Source of the DNA: Bordetella genomosp. 4
GTDB taxonomy: Bacteria; Pseudomonadota; Gammaproteobacteria; Burkholderiales; Burkholderiaceae_B
Direction of reading: 5' to 3'
Assembly (NCBI RefSeq): GCF_002261185.1
Contig: NZ_NEVQ01000013.1
Location: forward strand, 62,001 to 126,000
Length of the DNA stretch: 64,000 nucleotides
A program made the position numbers and the translations under genes. Below, one piece after another: positions 17,079 through 27,449 of this stretch (positions within the stretch are counted from its first letter, which is position 1; every line of letters begins with the position of its first letter). Below the pieces are notes generated by a model. That model had not been told where the DNA came from and did no database searches. It saw nothing but the letters and a program-made list of their open reading frames with translations.

Positions 17079-18008
17079 TTAAATTAATAAGTCCGCGCTA
17101 TCCTGCGCTACGAGTTTGCCGTCGCGTAGTCTTTCCATCAGGAACTCGATGAAAATTCGAGTTTTGGCGGGCAGCAGTCGTGTGTCGGTGACAGCATGGA
17201 CCGGAAACGGTCCCGCCTGCCAGTCAGGCAGGACGCGTTGCAAGCGTTGTTCTTCGACGTCCTGAAAGACGCTTTGTGTCGGGCCCAGAATGGCAATGCC
17301 GGCGCCTAGCGACGCCAGGCTGCGCACCATGGCCATGCTGTTGACGGAAAAGCGGTTGCTGGGCGTGATCTCGATGCGTTCGTCCCCGCGCGACAGCGGC
17401 CATCGTGTCACACGGCTATTGTCGGCGCGGAACTCGATGCATTCGTGGCTGGTCAAGTCACTCGGGTGTTTTGGAGTGCCGTGGCGCTTCAGGTATTCCG
17501 GCGACGCGTACAGATAGGCCGATAGCCGTCCTAACAGGCGCGCAATCTGGGTGGAATCGGGCAGGGCGCCGATCTCGATGGAAATGTCGCATGTCTGGAA
17601 TACCCGCCCGGCATGCTCGGGACTGGCCAGATCTAGATAAAAGGTGACTTCAGGATAGCGTTGAGAAAATTCCAGAAAGGCTTCTGCAAGAAAATCTGTG
17701 CCAAAATCGGCCGGCATATTGACCCGCAATGGCCCCGAGGGCGTTTCGACCAGTTTTTGCAGCTCTTCGTGAGCGATCTGAGCTTCCGAAACAATGCGTT
17801 GGCACCGCGCAAAATACAGCTCGCCCGCCTCGGTCAGTTGCACTTTGCGTGTGGTGCGACTGAGCAACTGCAGCCCCAACGAGCGTTCCAGCTCGGCTAC
17901 CTGACGGGACAGGGTTGATTTTGGAATTCCCAGATTGTTGGCAGCGCGGCCGAAATTGCAGGTTTTGGCGACTTCGACAAAGAGTTCCATGCCTTGCAGG
18001 CGTTTCAT
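17079..18008 (-). CDS. LysR-family regulator divergent from the RND efflux operon
   Basis: 309 residues. The N-terminal HTH (GMELFVEVAKTCNFGRAANNLGIPKSTLSRQVAELERSLG) and substrate-binding domain (VNMPADFGTDFLAEAFLEF...) are of the CrgA/AaeR-like type. It is transcribed away from the efflux operon over a 222-bp region that contains a CCATATATGG palindrome next to its own start. By position it is the likely local regulator of the pump. Whether it activates or represses, and its ligand, cannot be read from the sequence. Confidence 0.88.
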   Translation of the reverse strand: MKRLQGMELFVEVAKTCNFGRAANNLGIPKSTLSRQVAELERSLGLQLLSRTTRKVQLTEAGELYFARCQRIVSEAQIAHEELQKLVETPSGPLRVNMPADFGTDFLAEAFLEFSQRYPEVTFYLDLASPEHAGRVFQTCDISIEIGALPDSTQIARLLGRLSAYLYASPEYLKRHGTPKHPSDLTSHECIEFRADNSRVTRWPLSRGDERIEITPSNRFSVNSMAMVRSLASLGAGIAILGPTQSVFQDVEEQRLQRVLPDWQAGPFPVHAVTDTRLLPAKTRIFIEFLMERLRDGKLVAQDSADLLI

Positions 18009-18045
18009 GGGCGTAGCCCTTAATCACGTTGGAGCACAGATTATT

Positions 18046-18055
18046 CCATATATGG
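18046..18055. promoter_or_regulatory. Palindrome upstream of the pump regulator
   Basis: CCATATATGG is a perfect 10-bp palindrome, extended to a near-perfect 16-bp ATTCC/GGGAT dyad (18043-18058), 38 bp upstream of the LysR start. Two copies of GCGCAGTG (near 18117 and 18139) lie further toward the pump gene. A LysR operator is likely but unproven. Confidence 0.45.
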
Positions 18056-18230
18056 GATGATGTTTTCGCTTTTTCCTACTTTGTTTCTGAATTGGGATAA
18101 AGCAAAATACCGCGTTGCGCAGTGCAACATAGGGGTACTGCGCAGTGGCACTTGTGAATCAGTAAATCAGGGCTGCGAGCACCACGCCGAAAGGGATGGT
18201 GCGGGCACGTTATAGCTCGGAAAGGATGGT

Positions 18231-19430
18231 ATGAACTACAACGGAATGCGGCGTGGCGCCGCTGTTTTGACCCTCGCAGCGACCGCGCTGGCGTTGGCGG
18301 CCTGCAGCAAGACTGCAGAAGCACCCGCGGGAGGCAAGCCACAAGTCAGCGTCGTGACCTTGGCGACGCGTCCGGTGGTGTTGACGACCGAATTGCCTGG
18401 CCGCACCTCGGCCTACAGAGTGGCGGAAGTCCGCCCGCAGGTCAACGGCATCATCAAGAAGCGTTTGTTCACCGAGGGCGGCGAGGTCAAGGCCGACCAG
18501 CAGCTCTATCAGATCGATCCTGCGTTGTACCAAGCCAGCCTTGATAGTCAGCAGGCCGCATTGGCGCGCGCTCAGGCTCAGTTGAAGACGGCCAATCTGC
18601 TGGTGCAGCGCTACAAGCCGCTGACGGAAACGCGAGCGGTGAGCCGCCAGACCTATGATGATGCTGTGGCGGCGCGTGATCAAGCTGCCGCCGACGTGCA
18701 GTCGGCCAAGGCCGCACTGGAGACGGCGCGAATCAATCTGGTGTACACCAAGGTCCTGTCGCCCATCGAGGGCATCATCGGCCGCTCGTCTGTCACGGAG
18801 GGCGCGTTGGTGACGGCCAATCAGACGGCGGCATTGGCCTCGGTGCAGCAGATCGATCCCATCTATGTGGATGTGACGCAATCCAGCGTCGAATTGCTGC
18901 GCTTGCGCAATGCGATCGAGAGCGGACTGCTCCAACGAGACATGAGCAAGGATTCCGCTCGCGTGTCGCTGGTGCTGTCCAACGGCCAAAACTATGGCGT
19001 GGAAGGCACGCTGGAGTTTTCCGAGATCACGGTCGACGAGAGCACCGACTCGGTGACCTTGCGTGCGGTGTTCCCCAATCCCGATCACAAACTGCTGCCC
19101 GGCATGTTCGTGCGCGCCCGCATCCTCGAGGGTACGGCGACGCAGGCGCTGTTGGTGCCGCAGCGCGGCGTGACGCGTAATCAGCGTGGCCAACCGACGT
19201 CTTTGGTGGTGAATGCCGAGAACAAGGTCGAGCTGCGTGTGTTGAAAACCGATCGTACGGTGGGCGACCAATGGCTGGTCACCGATGGCCTGAAGGCCGG
19301 TGACAAAGTCATCGTCGAGGGCTTGCAAAGCGTACAGCCGGGTGTCGAAGTGACTGCCAAAGAATTCGAGGCGAAACCGGCGACTGCCGCCGCGTCGCCG
19401 TCTGCAGCCCCCGCCGCCGCGGCCAAGTAA
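18231..19430 (+). CDS. acrA: RND efflux periplasmic adaptor (AcrA/MexA type)
   Basis: 399 residues; the ATG at 18231 is preceded by AAAGGA. A lipoprotein signal ends at Cys25 (ALAAC). The hairpin and lipoyl domains follow: LPGRTSAYRVAEVRPQVNG, a long alpha-hairpin (about 90-180) and LSPIEGIIGRSSVTEGALV. The beta-barrel and membrane-proximal domains end in LKAGDKVIVEGLQSVQPG. It bridges the inner-membrane pump and the outer-membrane channel. It is the first gene of a three-gene operon with a 9-bp gap to the pump. The Ala/Pro-rich C-terminal tail is usual. Confidence 0.92.
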   Translation: MNYNGMRRGAAVLTLAATALALAACSKTAEAPAGGKPQVSVVTLATRPVVLTTELPGRTSAYRVAEVRPQVNGIIKKRLFTEGGEVKADQQLYQIDPALYQASLDSQQAALARAQAQLKTANLLVQRYKPLTETRAVSRQTYDDAVAARDQAAADVQSAKAALETARINLVYTKVLSPIEGIIGRSSVTEGALVTANQTAALASVQQIDPIYVDVTQSSVELLRLRNAIESGLLQRDMSKDSARVSLVLSNGQNYGVEGTLEFSEITVDESTDSVTLRAVFPNPDHKLLPGMFVRARILEGTATQALLVPQRGVTRNQRGQPTSLVVNAENKVELRVLKTDRTVGDQWLVTDGLKAGDKVIVEGLQSVQPGVEVTAKEFEAKPATAAASPSAAPAAAAK

Positions 19431-19439
19431 GGAGCCCGC

Positions 19440-22400
19440 ATGGCCAAGTTTTTTATTGATCGGCCGGTCTTCGCCTGGGTCATTGCCATCTGCTTGATGC
19501 TGGCCGGGATTCTGTCGATCCTGAACCTACCGATAGCGCAATATCCGAATATTGCTCCGCCGGCCATCAGCATCCAGGTGACTTACCCGGGGGCGTCGGC
19601 CCAGACGGTGCAGGACAGTGTGGTGCAGGTCATCGAACAGCAGATGAACGGCATCGATAACCTGAGCTACATCACGTCGGAAAGTAACTCTGACGGCAGC
19701 ATGACCATCACCCTGACGTTCACGCAGGGCACCGACCCGGATACGGCACAGGTGCAGGTGCAGAACAAGCTGGCCGTGGCGCAACCGCTGTTGCCTCAAG
19801 AGGTGCAGCAGCAAGGGATACGCGTCACCAAGGCGACCAAGAACTTCCTGATTTTTGCCGGCTTCATCTCGACCGATGGCAGCATGGCCAAGGAAGACTT
19901 GGCCAACTATGTCGCGGCCAACGTGCAGGATCCGATCAGCCGTACACAGGGTGTGGGGGATTTCCAGTTGTTCGGCTCGCAATACGCGATGCGGATCTGG
20001 CTGGACCCCGCCAAATTGCTGAACTTCAGCTTGACGACCAGCGATGTGGTCAACGCCATCGAAGAACAGAACGTGCAGGTGTCGTCCGGCTCGCTCGGTG
20101 GTTTGCCCTCGGTGCGCGGCCAGCAGTTGAACGCCACCATCATCGGCCCGACGCGTCTGCAGACGGCCGAAGAGTTCGGCGAGATTTTGCTGAAGGTCAA
20201 TAGCAACGGGTCGCAGGTGCGCCTGCGTGACGTTGCAACGGTATCGCTGGGTGCGCAGAGCTATTCCATCGACAGCTACTACAACGGGACGCCCGCTACG
20301 GGTCTGGGTATCAAGCTGGCCCCAGGGGCGAACGCGCTCGACACGGTCGAGGCCGTGCGCCACACGATCAATACGCTCAAGCCGTATTTCCCGCCCGGCA
20401 TGGAGGTGGTGTATCCGTATGACACATCGCCGTTCGTGTCGCTGTCGATCGAGAGTGTGATTCACACGCTGATCGAAGCCATCATTCTCGTGTTCCTGGT
20501 GATGTATCTGTTCCTGCAGAACTTCCGGGCGACCTTGATTCCGACCTTGGCAGTGCCCGTGGTGCTGTTAGGCACGTTTGCCGTGTTGGCGATGTTCGGC
20601 TATTCCATCAACACGCTGACCATGTTCGGCATGGTGTTGGCCATCGGCTTGCTGGTGGACGATGCCATCGTGGTGGTGGAAAACGTCGAGCGTTTGATGG
20701 CCGAGGAGGGCTTGTCGCCCAAGCAGGCTACACGTAAATCGATGAGCCAGATCACGGGCGCGCTGGTAGGTATTGCCCTGGTGTTGTCGGCGGTGTTTGT
20801 GCCGATGGCCTTTTTTGGCGGATCGACGGGCGTGATTTATCGGCAGTTCTCGATCACCATTGTGGCGGCGATGACCTTGTCGGTGTTGGTGGCCATCGTG
20901 TTTACCCCCGCGTTGTGCGCGACGATGCTCAAGCGCATCCCCAAAGGACATCACGGCGCCAAGACGGGCTTTTTCGGCTGGTTCAACCGGATGTTCGATC
21001 GCTCGACCACCGGCTACGCCAATTCGGTCGCTCGCGGTCTGGGCCGCACCAAGCGCTTGATGCTGATCTATCTGCTGCTTGTGTTGATCATGGGCTGGCT
21101 GTTCACGCGTATTCCGACCTCGTTCCTGCCTGAAGAAGACCAGGGCATTCTGTTCGTTCAGGTCCAGGCCCCGACGGGCTCCACCGCCGAGCGTACGAGC
21201 GAGACGGTACGTGAGGCGACGCGCTACCTCCTGGAAGACGAAAAAGACGTCGTCACCTCGGTGTTTGCGGTGCACGGCTTCAGCTTTGGCGGCCGCGGCC
21301 AGAACTCGGCCATCATGTTCGTCAAACTGCGTGACTGGGCGGATCGCCCCAACGCCGAGCAAAAGGTGGGCGCATTGGCGCAGCGAGCCAACGCGTTTTT
21401 TGCCACGCACTTGCATGACGCTCGTGTAGCTGCGTTTGCCCCGCCTGCGGTGATGGAGCTGGGTAACGCTTCAGGCTTTGACTTCCAGTTGATGGATCAG
21501 GCCGGGCTGGGGCATGAAAAGCTGGCCGAGGCGCGGGACAAGTTCCTGGCCGAAGCCGCAAAAAGTCCCATTCTGGTGGGTACGCGTCTGAACGGGATGG
21601 TCGATCAGCCGCAGTATCAACTGAACATTGACCGCGAAAAAGCCCGTGCCTTGGGCGTTGCCGTGTCGGACATCAACAGCACGCTGTCGACGGCGTGGGG
21701 AAGCTCCTATGTGAACGACTTCCTGGATCGTGGGCGTGTGAAACGGGTCTACGTACAGGGTCAGGCCGACTCGCGCATGCTGCCCGAGGACCTGAAGAAA
21801 TGGTACGTACGCAATTCGAGCGGCGAGATGGTGCCTTTCTCGTCCTTCTCGTCGGCGGAGTGGGTGTTCGGCCCGCCGCGCCTGGATCGTTTCAACGGTG
21901 TGGCGTCGTTCAACATTCAGGGGAATCCGGCGCCGGGCTATAGCTCGGGCGAGGCGATGGCGGAAATGGAACGCATCGCGTCGACCATGCCGACCGGTGT
22001 GGGCTATCAATGGACGGGCCTGTCGTTTGAGGAACGCCTGTCGGGGTCGCAAGCGCCTGCGCTGTATGCGATCTCGCTGCTGGTGGTGTTCCTGTGCCTG
22101 GCCGCGTTGTACGAGAGTTGGGCGATTCCGACATCGGTGATGCTGGCCGTACCGTTGGGCGTGATTGGTGTGCTGGTTGCGACCTTGTTGCGTGGCTTGT
22201 CCAACGACGTGTATTTCCAGGTGGGGCTATTGACGACAGTGGGCTTGAGCGCCAAGAACGCCATTCTGATTGTGGAGTTCGCCAAGGCGCACTATGAAGA
22301 AGGGGCAAGCCTGGTCGAGGCCGCCGTGCATGCGGCGCGCCAACGTCTGCGTCCTATCTTGATGACGTCGCTGGCGTTCATCCTGGGCGTCGTGCCACTG

Positions 22401-22643
22401 GCCATTTCGAATGGCGCAGGCTCGGGTAGCCAACACGCCATTGGTACGGGTGTGATTGGCGGCATGTTGGCAGGCACCTTCCTGGCCATTCTCTTTGTGC
22501 CGGCTTTCTTTGTCGTGATGTTGCGTGTGTTCAAGATCAAGCGCTTGAGCGAGCGGCGTGACGAGGATGATGACGAGCCGCAAGACGATAACCGCGCGTT
22601 GCCGCACTCGGCATCGACCCAGCCTGGGGAGCAACCGCAATGA
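19440..22643 (+). CDS. acrB: RND multidrug efflux pump (AcrB/MexB type)
   Basis: 1067 residues, the usual length for HAE1-type pumps. It starts [17 protein letters not shown], has the porter-domain motif [27 protein letters not shown], and the proton-relay pair Asp-Asp in [18 protein letters not shown] of helix 4, with [15 protein letters not shown] in helix 10. It is a trimeric inner-membrane proton-driven exporter of hydrophobic drugs, dyes, detergents or solvents. It overlaps the channel gene by 4 bp. Substrate range cannot be predicted; homologues in the Alcaligenaceae are intrinsic resistance pumps. Confidence 0.95.
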   Translation: MAKFFIDRPVFAWVIAICLMLAGILSILNLPIAQYPNIAPPAISIQVTYPGASAQTVQDSVVQVIEQQMNGIDNLSYITSESNSDGSMTITLTFTQGTDPDTAQVQVQNKLAVAQPLLPQEVQQQGIRVTKATKNFLIFAGFISTDGSMAKEDLANYVAANVQDPISRTQGVGDFQLFGSQYAMRIWLDPAKLLNFSLTTSDVVNAIEEQNVQVSSGSLGGLPSVRGQQLNATIIGPTRLQTAEEFGEILLKVNSNGSQVRLRDVATVSLGAQSYSIDSYYNGTPATGLGIKLAPGANALDTVEAVRHTINTLKPYFPPGMEVVYPYDTSPFVSLSIESVIHTLIEAIILVFLVMYLFLQNFRATLIPTLAVPVVLLGTFAVLAMFGYSINTLTMFGMVLAIGLLVDDAIVVVENVERLMAEEGLSPKQATRKSMSQITGALVGIALVLSAVFVPMAFFGGSTGVIYRQFSITIVAAMTLSVLVAIVFTPALCATMLKRIPKGHHGAKTGFFGWFNRMFDRSTTGYANSVARGLGRTKRLMLIYLLLVLIMGWLFTRIPTSFLPEEDQGILFVQVQAPTGSTAERTSETVREATRYLLEDEKDVVTSVFAVHGFSFGGRGQNSAIMFVKLRDWADRPNAEQKVGALAQRANAFFATHLHDARVAAFAPPAVMELGNASGFDFQLMDQAGLGHEKLAEARDKFLAEAAKSPILVGTRLNGMVDQPQYQLNIDREKARALGVAVSDINSTLSTAWGSSYVNDFLDRGRVKRVYVQGQADSRMLPEDLKKWYVRNSSGEMVPFSSFSSAEWVFGPPRLDRFNGVASFNIQGNPAPGYSSGEAMAEMERIASTMPTGVGYQWTGLSFEERLSGSQAPALYAISLLVVFLCLAALYESWAIPTSVMLAVPLGVIGVLVATLLRGLSNDVYFQVGLLTTVGLSAKNAILIVEFAKAHYEEGASLVEAAVHAARQRLRPILMTSLAFILGVVPLAISNGAGSGSQHAIGTGVIGGMLAGTFLAILFVPAFFVVMLRVFKIKRLSERRDEDDDEPQDDNRALPHSASTQPGEQPQ

Positions 22644-24151
22644 TGAACTTTAGAATGCGTTTATCTTTTTTGACGGCGACGCTGGCGACTGCCTTGGCTG
22701 GTTGCTCGCTGGCGCCGACTTACGAGCGTCCCGAGGCGCCGGTGAGCGCCGCTTATCCCACGGGCGAAGCCTATACGCAAACAGGCCAATCCCAAGGCAC
22801 TGCGCGAGGTCCCGTGGCCGATATCGGCTGGCGTGATTTCTATTCGGATCCGCTGTTGCAAAAGCTGATCTCGATGGCGCTGACGGCCAATCGTGATTTG
22901 CGCGTTGCGGCGTTGAACGTCGAAGAGGCCCGCGCGCAATACCGCATTCAGCGAGCCGACTTGCTGCCTGGTGTGGGTGTCGGCGGCGACGGTTCGGTAC
23001 AGCGCTTGCCTGCGGATCTGAGCAGCACGGGCAGCAGCAATATCACCCGTTCCTATCAGGTCGGCGGCACGGCGTCATGGGAACTGGATCTGTTTGGCCG
23101 CATCCGCAGTCTGAGCGACCAGGCATTGGAAACCTATCTGGCGCAGGACGAGACGCGTATCGCCACGCAGTTGTCGTTGATTTCCGAAACGGCGATCGCG
23201 TATCTGACGTTGCGCGCGGATCAGGAACTGCTGAGCCTGACGCAGTCGACGCTGACGTCGCAGCAGGATTCATACCAGTTGACAAAACAGAGTTATGACG
23301 CTGGTGTGGCAACGGAGCTGGATCTGAGCCAGGCCGAGGTGTCACTGCGTACGGCACAGCGTGATCTGTCGACGTATACGCGACTGGTGGCGCAAGCTCG
23401 CAACGCATTGGTGTTGTTGGTGGGGCAGCCTTTGCCGGATGATGTGGTGGCGCAGTTGAATCAGGCCAGGACCTTGCCCGACGGCATCGTGCCGGAGACC
23501 TTGCCGGCTGGATTGCCTTCGGATTTGTTGGCGCGACGTCCTGATATCCGGGCCGCGGAGCATCAACTGAAGGCCGCTAACGCCTATATCGGCGCTGCGC
23601 GCGCTGCGTTTTTCCCGACTATCAGTTTGACGGGTAGCGCAGGCACGGCCAGTTCCAGCCTGGGCGGTCTGTTCGACGCGGGGTCGGGGGCATGGAGTTT
23701 CGCGCCGTCGATCACGATGCCGATTTTTGCTGGCGGCTCGTTATGGGCAGGGTTGGATGTCGCAAAGGTGCGCAAGAACATCCAGATCGCGACCTACGAG
23801 CAAACCATCCAGACGGCGTTCCGCGAGGTGGCTGACGCCTTGGCGGGCCAGGGCACCTACCAAACGCAGATCGTGGCACAGCAGCAGCTGGTAGCGGCGT
23901 ATCAGCGTGCCTATGATTTGTCGCGGCAGCGTTTTGACCAAGGCGTGGATGATTATTTGAGCGTCCTGGATTCGCAGCGCTCGCTGTTCGCCGCACAGCA
24001 GGTGTTGGTGGAAACGCGTTTGTCCAGGCTGTCTAATCTGATCACGCTGTATCAGGTGCTGGGCGGCGGTTGGACCGAGAAAACGGTTGCTGCGCAGGAT
24101 GTTGGCACGGCGGCTGCTGCACAAGGTAGCGCTACGCCAGCGGTTAAATAA
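22640..24151 (+). CDS. oprM: Outer-membrane efflux channel lipoprotein (OprM type)
   Basis: 503 residues. The lipoprotein signal ends with LAGC (Cys22). Two TolC-type repeats follow, with [42 protein letters not shown] and [40 protein letters not shown] as characteristic sequences. It forms the outer-membrane exit duct for the AcrB-like pump. The ATG at 22640 overlaps the pump stop (ATGA); a second ATG follows at once. The operon ends in a strong terminator 18 bp downstream. Confidence 0.93.
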   Translation: MMNFRMRLSFLTATLATALAGCSLAPTYERPEAPVSAAYPTGEAYTQTGQSQGTARGPVADIGWRDFYSDPLLQKLISMALTANRDLRVAALNVEEARAQYRIQRADLLPGVGVGGDGSVQRLPADLSSTGSSNITRSYQVGGTASWELDLFGRIRSLSDQALETYLAQDETRIATQLSLISETAIAYLTLRADQELLSLTQSTLTSQQDSYQLTKQSYDAGVATELDLSQAEVSLRTAQRDLSTYTRLVAQARNALVLLVGQPLPDDVVAQLNQARTLPDGIVPETLPAGLPSDLLARRPDIRAAEHQLKAANAYIGAARAAFFPTISLTGSAGTASSSLGGLFDAGSGAWSFAPSITMPIFAGGSLWAGLDVAKVRKNIQIATYEQTIQTAFREVADALAGQGTYQTQIVAQQQLVAAYQRAYDLSRQRFDQGVDDYLSVLDSQRSLFAAQQVLVETRLSRLSNLITLYQVLGGGWTEKTVAAQDVGTAAAAQGSATPAVK

Positions 24152-24168
24152 GTATCAGCGGTAAAAAC

Positions 24169-24209
24169 GAAACGGGCGGCTCTTGCTCAAGAGCCGCCCG
24201 TTTCTTTTT
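24169..24209 (+). terminator. Rho-independent terminator of the efflux operon
   Basis: A perfect 17-bp stem (24169-24185 with 24188-24204) with a 2-nt minimal loop is followed by TTTTT. It ends the efflux operon and lies between convergent genes. Confidence 0.9.
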
Positions 24210-24308
24210 GCTTTATGCGCATCAAGCAACAACGCGCAAAAAACAATCTGTCGATCGTCGGAGGGCGACGCGGCATGTGCGCGTCGCCGCTGACCTTTCC
24301 CGCGCTTT

Positions 24309-24560
24309 TCAGCCGCGTTTTTTAGCGATCAGGCCGACCACGAACAGGACGATGATGGCGCCAACTACGGAACCGATCCAGCCCGCGGGCTCGCCCGGAG
24401 CATACCAACCCATCGACTGGCCTAGAAAGCCGGCGACGACAGAACCCACAATCCCGAGAATCGTCGTAAAGATGATCCCCATGGACTGATCTCCAGGCAT
24501 GATGGCGCGGGCAATCAGACCCACGACAAAGCCAACGATGATCATGATGATAATGCTCAT
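24309..24560 (-). CDS. GlsB/YeaQ/YmgE family stress-response membrane protein
   Basis: 83 residues from the ATG at 24560, with AGGAG upstream on the minus strand. It is a small transglycosylase-associated (Transgly_assoc) membrane protein with three hydrophobic helices: IIIMIIVGFVVGLIARAIMPG, GIIFTTILGIVGSVVAGFLG and WIGSVVGAIIVLFVVGLIAKK. The Gly-rich helices and the PGD motif after helix 1 are typical. Relatives are induced by stress; their molecular role is not known. It is convergent with the efflux operon. Confidence 0.88.
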   Translation of the reverse strand: MSIIIMIIVGFVVGLIARAIMPGDQSMGIIFTTILGIVGSVVAGFLGQSMGWYAPGEPAGWIGSVVGAIIVLFVVGLIAKKRG

Positions 24561-24670
24561 TCGCACACTCCTGTTAGGCGATGGGTAAACGCTCTGATGA
24601 TACTCACCGTAGGCGACTGCGGTGTAACAACTCGTATTCAGGGTGTTTGTACAACAACACCGTGCGGTTG

Positions 24671-26161
24671 TCACATCTGTGTGGCATTCGCCACGGTGTT
24701 CAGGGGCGTGAAAATCGCTCGGCTCGGGTCGAACCCGTACTGGTGTTCGAATTGTGTTGCGTCCGTTGCCAGCGCCAATACCGATGCCAGAATGAAATCG
24801 ACCTTGGCATCCGGTAGCAGGACGCTGAGATTCAACCTGGTGAAGCCCGGTTTTTCGAGTTCGCGGCCATCGAGAATGGCTAGGCGCATGCGGGCGGATT
24901 CGTCGGCGCCGATGTCGAGCAGTTCATGCACGTAGGGCCCGGCGCAGGCGCATCCGCCGCGGGCCTGAATACCGAATCGGTCACTCAGCATGCGGGTGAT
25001 CAATTGCTGGTGGACAAAGCCGCCTTGGCCATTACGTACCCGGAACGAGAAAATCGGCAAGCGTTCGGCGGTCAGAGAACCGAGCAGTTCGATCTGCGGC
25101 ACGCCTTGCCATGTTGCCAGTGCGCGCTGCACCAAGGTGGCCTGACGTTGTTGCAGGAACGAGGCGCCGATGGCCTCTTTGACCAGGACTGCGAGTGCGG
25201 CACGGATGTCGCCGATGACGTTGGGCGTACCGGCTTCTTCGCGGGATTCGAGGCTGTCGCTGTAGTCGTGGTTCAGCGGCGATACGAATTTGACGGTACC
25301 GCCGCCTGGCCATGTGGGGGTGGTGTTCAGGACCGCGTCGCGCCGCACGATCAGGACGCCCGAGGCGCCAGGACCGCCAACGAACTTATGAGGAGAAAAG
25401 ACGATCGCGTCGATGGGGGCATCGGCGGCGGGCGACAACTGTACGGGCAGATAAGGTGCGCCGCCGGCATAGTCCCATAGCATTTTTGCACCAGCTTTTT
25501 TTACTCGGCGCGTAATGGCGGCGACGTCGGCGACAATGCCCGTCACGTTCGAGGCGGCCGACAGTGCGCAGATGACCAAGGCATCGTCGTGGGTTTTCAG
25601 GGCGGCGTCCAGCTCATTCAGATCGGGACCGCCTTGCGGGCTTTCGGCGAGCACGATGAGTTCGGCGCCGGATTCACGCCAGGGCAAAATGTTCGAATGA
25701 TGTTCGTAGGGGCCGATGATGACGCGGACTTTTTTTCCGGCCTTGATGGCTGCATCGACGCCGAACAAATGGACCAATCGGTTGATACCCGCTGTTGCGC
25801 CCGAGCCGGCGAAAATCACCGCATGTTCGGCAGTGGCGCCGCAGCAGCGCGCGATGGCGGCGCGAGCTTCGCGACGCAGGCGGGTGATGAATCCGCCGCA
25901 ATACGAGGCCTCGGTATGCGAGTTGGCGTAATAGGGCAGGACTTTTTCGAGTACGAAGCGCTCGACTTGCATGAGCGCCCGGCCTGAAGCGACATAGTCG
26001 GCGTAAATCAGCGGTTTGGGGCCGTAAGGGCCTTGGACGATTGCGTCCTGGCCGATAAGCCCGTCAGCCAGGCGGGCAATGACGTCGCCGGTGTTGAGAT
26101 CTGCTTGAAATCGCTGCAACAGGCCCAGTGTGGCGGGTGTTGCGACTGTGTGGGTATCCAT
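24671..26161 (-). CDS. Class V aminotransferase / cysteine desulfurase-like PLP enzyme
   Basis: 496 residues. This is a fold-type I PLP enzyme with the Schiff-base lysine predicted as Lys259 in FSPHKFVGGPGASGVL and the cofactor Asp in WDYAGG. A Cys-rich loop GGCACAGPYVHELL lies where cysteine desulfurases carry their active-site Cys, which suggests a desulfurase- or lyase-type reaction. It is longer than IscS/SufS (about 400), with extra N- and C-terminal segments. Substrate is unknown. It is divergent from an Lrp/AsnC regulator over a 117-bp region with paired inverted repeats, so regulation by that protein is likely. Confidence 0.8.
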   Translation of the reverse strand: MDTHTVATPATLGLLQRFQADLNTGDVIARLADGLIGQDAIVQGPYGPKPLIYADYVASGRALMQVERFVLEKVLPYYANSHTEASYCGGFITRLRREARAAIARCCGATAEHAVIFAGSGATAGINRLVHLFGVDAAIKAGKKVRVIIGPYEHHSNILPWRESGAELIVLAESPQGGPDLNELDAALKTHDDALVICALSAASNVTGIVADVAAITRRVKKAGAKMLWDYAGGAPYLPVQLSPAADAPIDAIVFSPHKFVGGPGASGVLIVRRDAVLNTTPTWPGGGTVKFVSPLNHDYSDSLESREEAGTPNVIGDIRAALAVLVKEAIGASFLQQRQATLVQRALATWQGVPQIELLGSLTAERLPIFSFRVRNGQGGFVHQQLITRMLSDRFGIQARGGCACAGPYVHELLDIGADESARMRLAILDGRELEKPGFTRLNLSVLLPDAKVDFILASVLALATDATQFEHQYGFDPSRAIFTPLNTVANATQM

Positions 26162-26199
26162 CTATGCCGTCTTTGTGGTCATGCCGAAGGTGTCCAAAT

Positions 26200-26271
26200 A
26201 TCATACGATGGAAAGAAAATTGAAACATCACCTAAATTTTCCGAAAAATCGCCAATTTTGGGTCGTATGAT
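26200..26271. promoter_or_regulatory. Paired inverted repeats in the Lrp-aminotransferase divergent region
   Basis: ATCATACGA (26200-26208) and TCGTATGAT (26263-26271) are perfect inverted copies with centres 63 bp apart, about six helical turns. Between them are GAAAATT (26215-26221) and its inverse AATTTTC (26235-26241). The spacing fits a multimeric Lrp-type protein contacting two faces of the DNA. Binding itself is inferred. Confidence 0.65.
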
Positions 26272-26278
26272 CTGATTC

Positions 26279-26752
26279 ATGGAAAAAATAGATAAATTTG
26301 ATATGGCTATCGTCTCTTGCCTGCAAAGGGACGGCGCGTTGTCGCAGCGCGAGCTGGCGGATCGTGTGGGGTTGTCGCAAAACGCGTGTTGGAGACGGCT
26401 GCAGCGCTTACATAGCTGCGGCATCATTCGCGGCACGCGCGCGCAGGTGAATGTGGTCGAATTGGGCTTCGACCTGACGGTATTCGTGATGATAAGGACC
26501 AGCCGCCATTCCAAGGATTGGGCCGATGCGTTTCGTCAGCACGTGGATCAGTTGCCCGAGGTGACCGAGTTTTATCGCATCGGGGGCGACTGGGATTATT
26601 TGATCAAGGTGGTCTGCCGGGGCATGGCGGGGTACGACCGTTTTTATCAGCGGCTGATTACGGGGTTTGAGCTGGCGACGGTGACCGGGTTTTTCAGTAT
26701 GGAGGCCATCATCGACAACCGGCCGCTGGATTTGCGGTCTATGGAGGGCTGA
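26279..26752 (+). CDS. Lrp/AsnC family transcriptional regulator
   Basis: 157 residues. An N-terminal HTH (DKFDMAIVSCLQRDGALSQRELADRVGLSQNACWRRLQRLHSCGII) is joined to an AsnC/RAM ligand-binding domain (VFVMIRTSRHSKDWADAFRQHV, VTEFYRIGGDWDYLIKVVCRGMAGYDRFYQRLI). Such proteins form dimers to octamers and usually respond to amino acids. It is divergent from the PLP enzyme gene, which is the obvious target, and it probably also controls itself. The 3' end is 5 bp from the convergent sco gene. Confidence 0.92.
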   Translation: MEKIDKFDMAIVSCLQRDGALSQRELADRVGLSQNACWRRLQRLHSCGIIRGTRAQVNVVELGFDLTVFVMIRTSRHSKDWADAFRQHVDQLPEVTEFYRIGGDWDYLIKVVCRGMAGYDRFYQRLITGFELATVTGFFSMEAIIDNRPLDLRSMEG

Positions 26753-26757
26753 GCGCC

Positions 26758-27372
26758 TCAGCGAGTCAGTTCGACTAACTGTCGCATGTCCTTGACGATG
26801 TCAGCGGTGCTCTCGGTGTCTGAAGCGAGCAGGCGGGCTTTGCCGGTGTTGTCGAATATATAGACGCCGCGGCTATGCCTGACGTCGTAGATTTCGGCGG
26901 AATCTCCCGGCCGCGGTTTTTCGATTTGATAGGCGACGCGATAACGACGGGCGAGATCGGCGATCTGTTTTTCGGTGCCGGTGACGCCGATGGCCTGCTT
27001 GTTGAAGGCATCGACGTAGGCCTGCAGTTTGTCGGGTGTGTCGCGGTGGGGGTCAACGCTGACGAACAGAATACGTACGTTTTGGGCGTCGTCGCCAAGT
27101 TGTTCGAGGACGGCGGTAAGTTGCGCCATGGTGGTGGGACAGATGTCGGGGCAACTGGCGTAGCCGAAAAACAGCATGACGGTCTTGCCTTTCAGGTCTT
27201 CGCTGGAGACAGTTTTTCCGCCTGCGCCGGGCAATTGAAATTGCAGGTCTGGCAGGTGGCCTTTGACGTCGTAGAGGGTCCAGTTGACGGCTCGATCTCC
27301 GCAGGCGGCGAGCAGGGTGCAGGTGGCTAGCAGCAGAGCACGCCAGAGGCGGCGGGTGAGAATGGCAGGCAT
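26758..27372 (-). CDS. SCO1/SenC family copper chaperone lipoprotein
   Basis: 204 residues. A lipoprotein signal ends at Cys24 (LLAAC). The thioredoxin-fold domain carries the copper site CPDIC (Cys74, Cys78) and the distal ligand His166 in DVRHSRGVYIFD. SCO proteins deliver copper to the CuA site of cytochrome c oxidase, on the periplasmic face. No oxidase gene is nearby, so it is an isolated member here. All metal ligands are intact and the length is normal. Confidence 0.92.
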   Translation of the reverse strand: MPAILTRRLWRALLLATCTLLAACGDRAVNWTLYDVKGHLPDLQFQLPGAGGKTVSSEDLKGKTVMLFFGYASCPDICPTTMAQLTAVLEQLGDDAQNVRILFVSVDPHRDTPDKLQAYVDAFNKQAIGVTGTEKQIADLARRYRVAYQIEKPRPGDSAEIYDVRHSRGVYIFDNTGKARLLASDTESTADIVKDMRQLVELTR

Positions 27373-27449
27373 GTGGTGTCGTGACGCTGATGCGATGTGG
27401 CACGGGAATGGCCTGATTCTAGCTTGAGGGGGATTTTGGCGTTCTTGGT

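Noticed and set aside
18210-19328. Minus-strand 372-residue frame opposite the efflux adaptor
   Set aside because: His/Gln/Arg-rich composition without any recognisable domain; a shadow of acrA codon usage.
20568-21416. Minus-strand 282-residue frame opposite the efflux pump
   Set aside because: Same reason: antisense shadow, His/Gln-rich, no supporting signals.
24169-24209. Small RNA gene at the strong hairpin
   Set aside because: Position right after oprM, a T tail and convergent neighbours explain it fully as a terminator.
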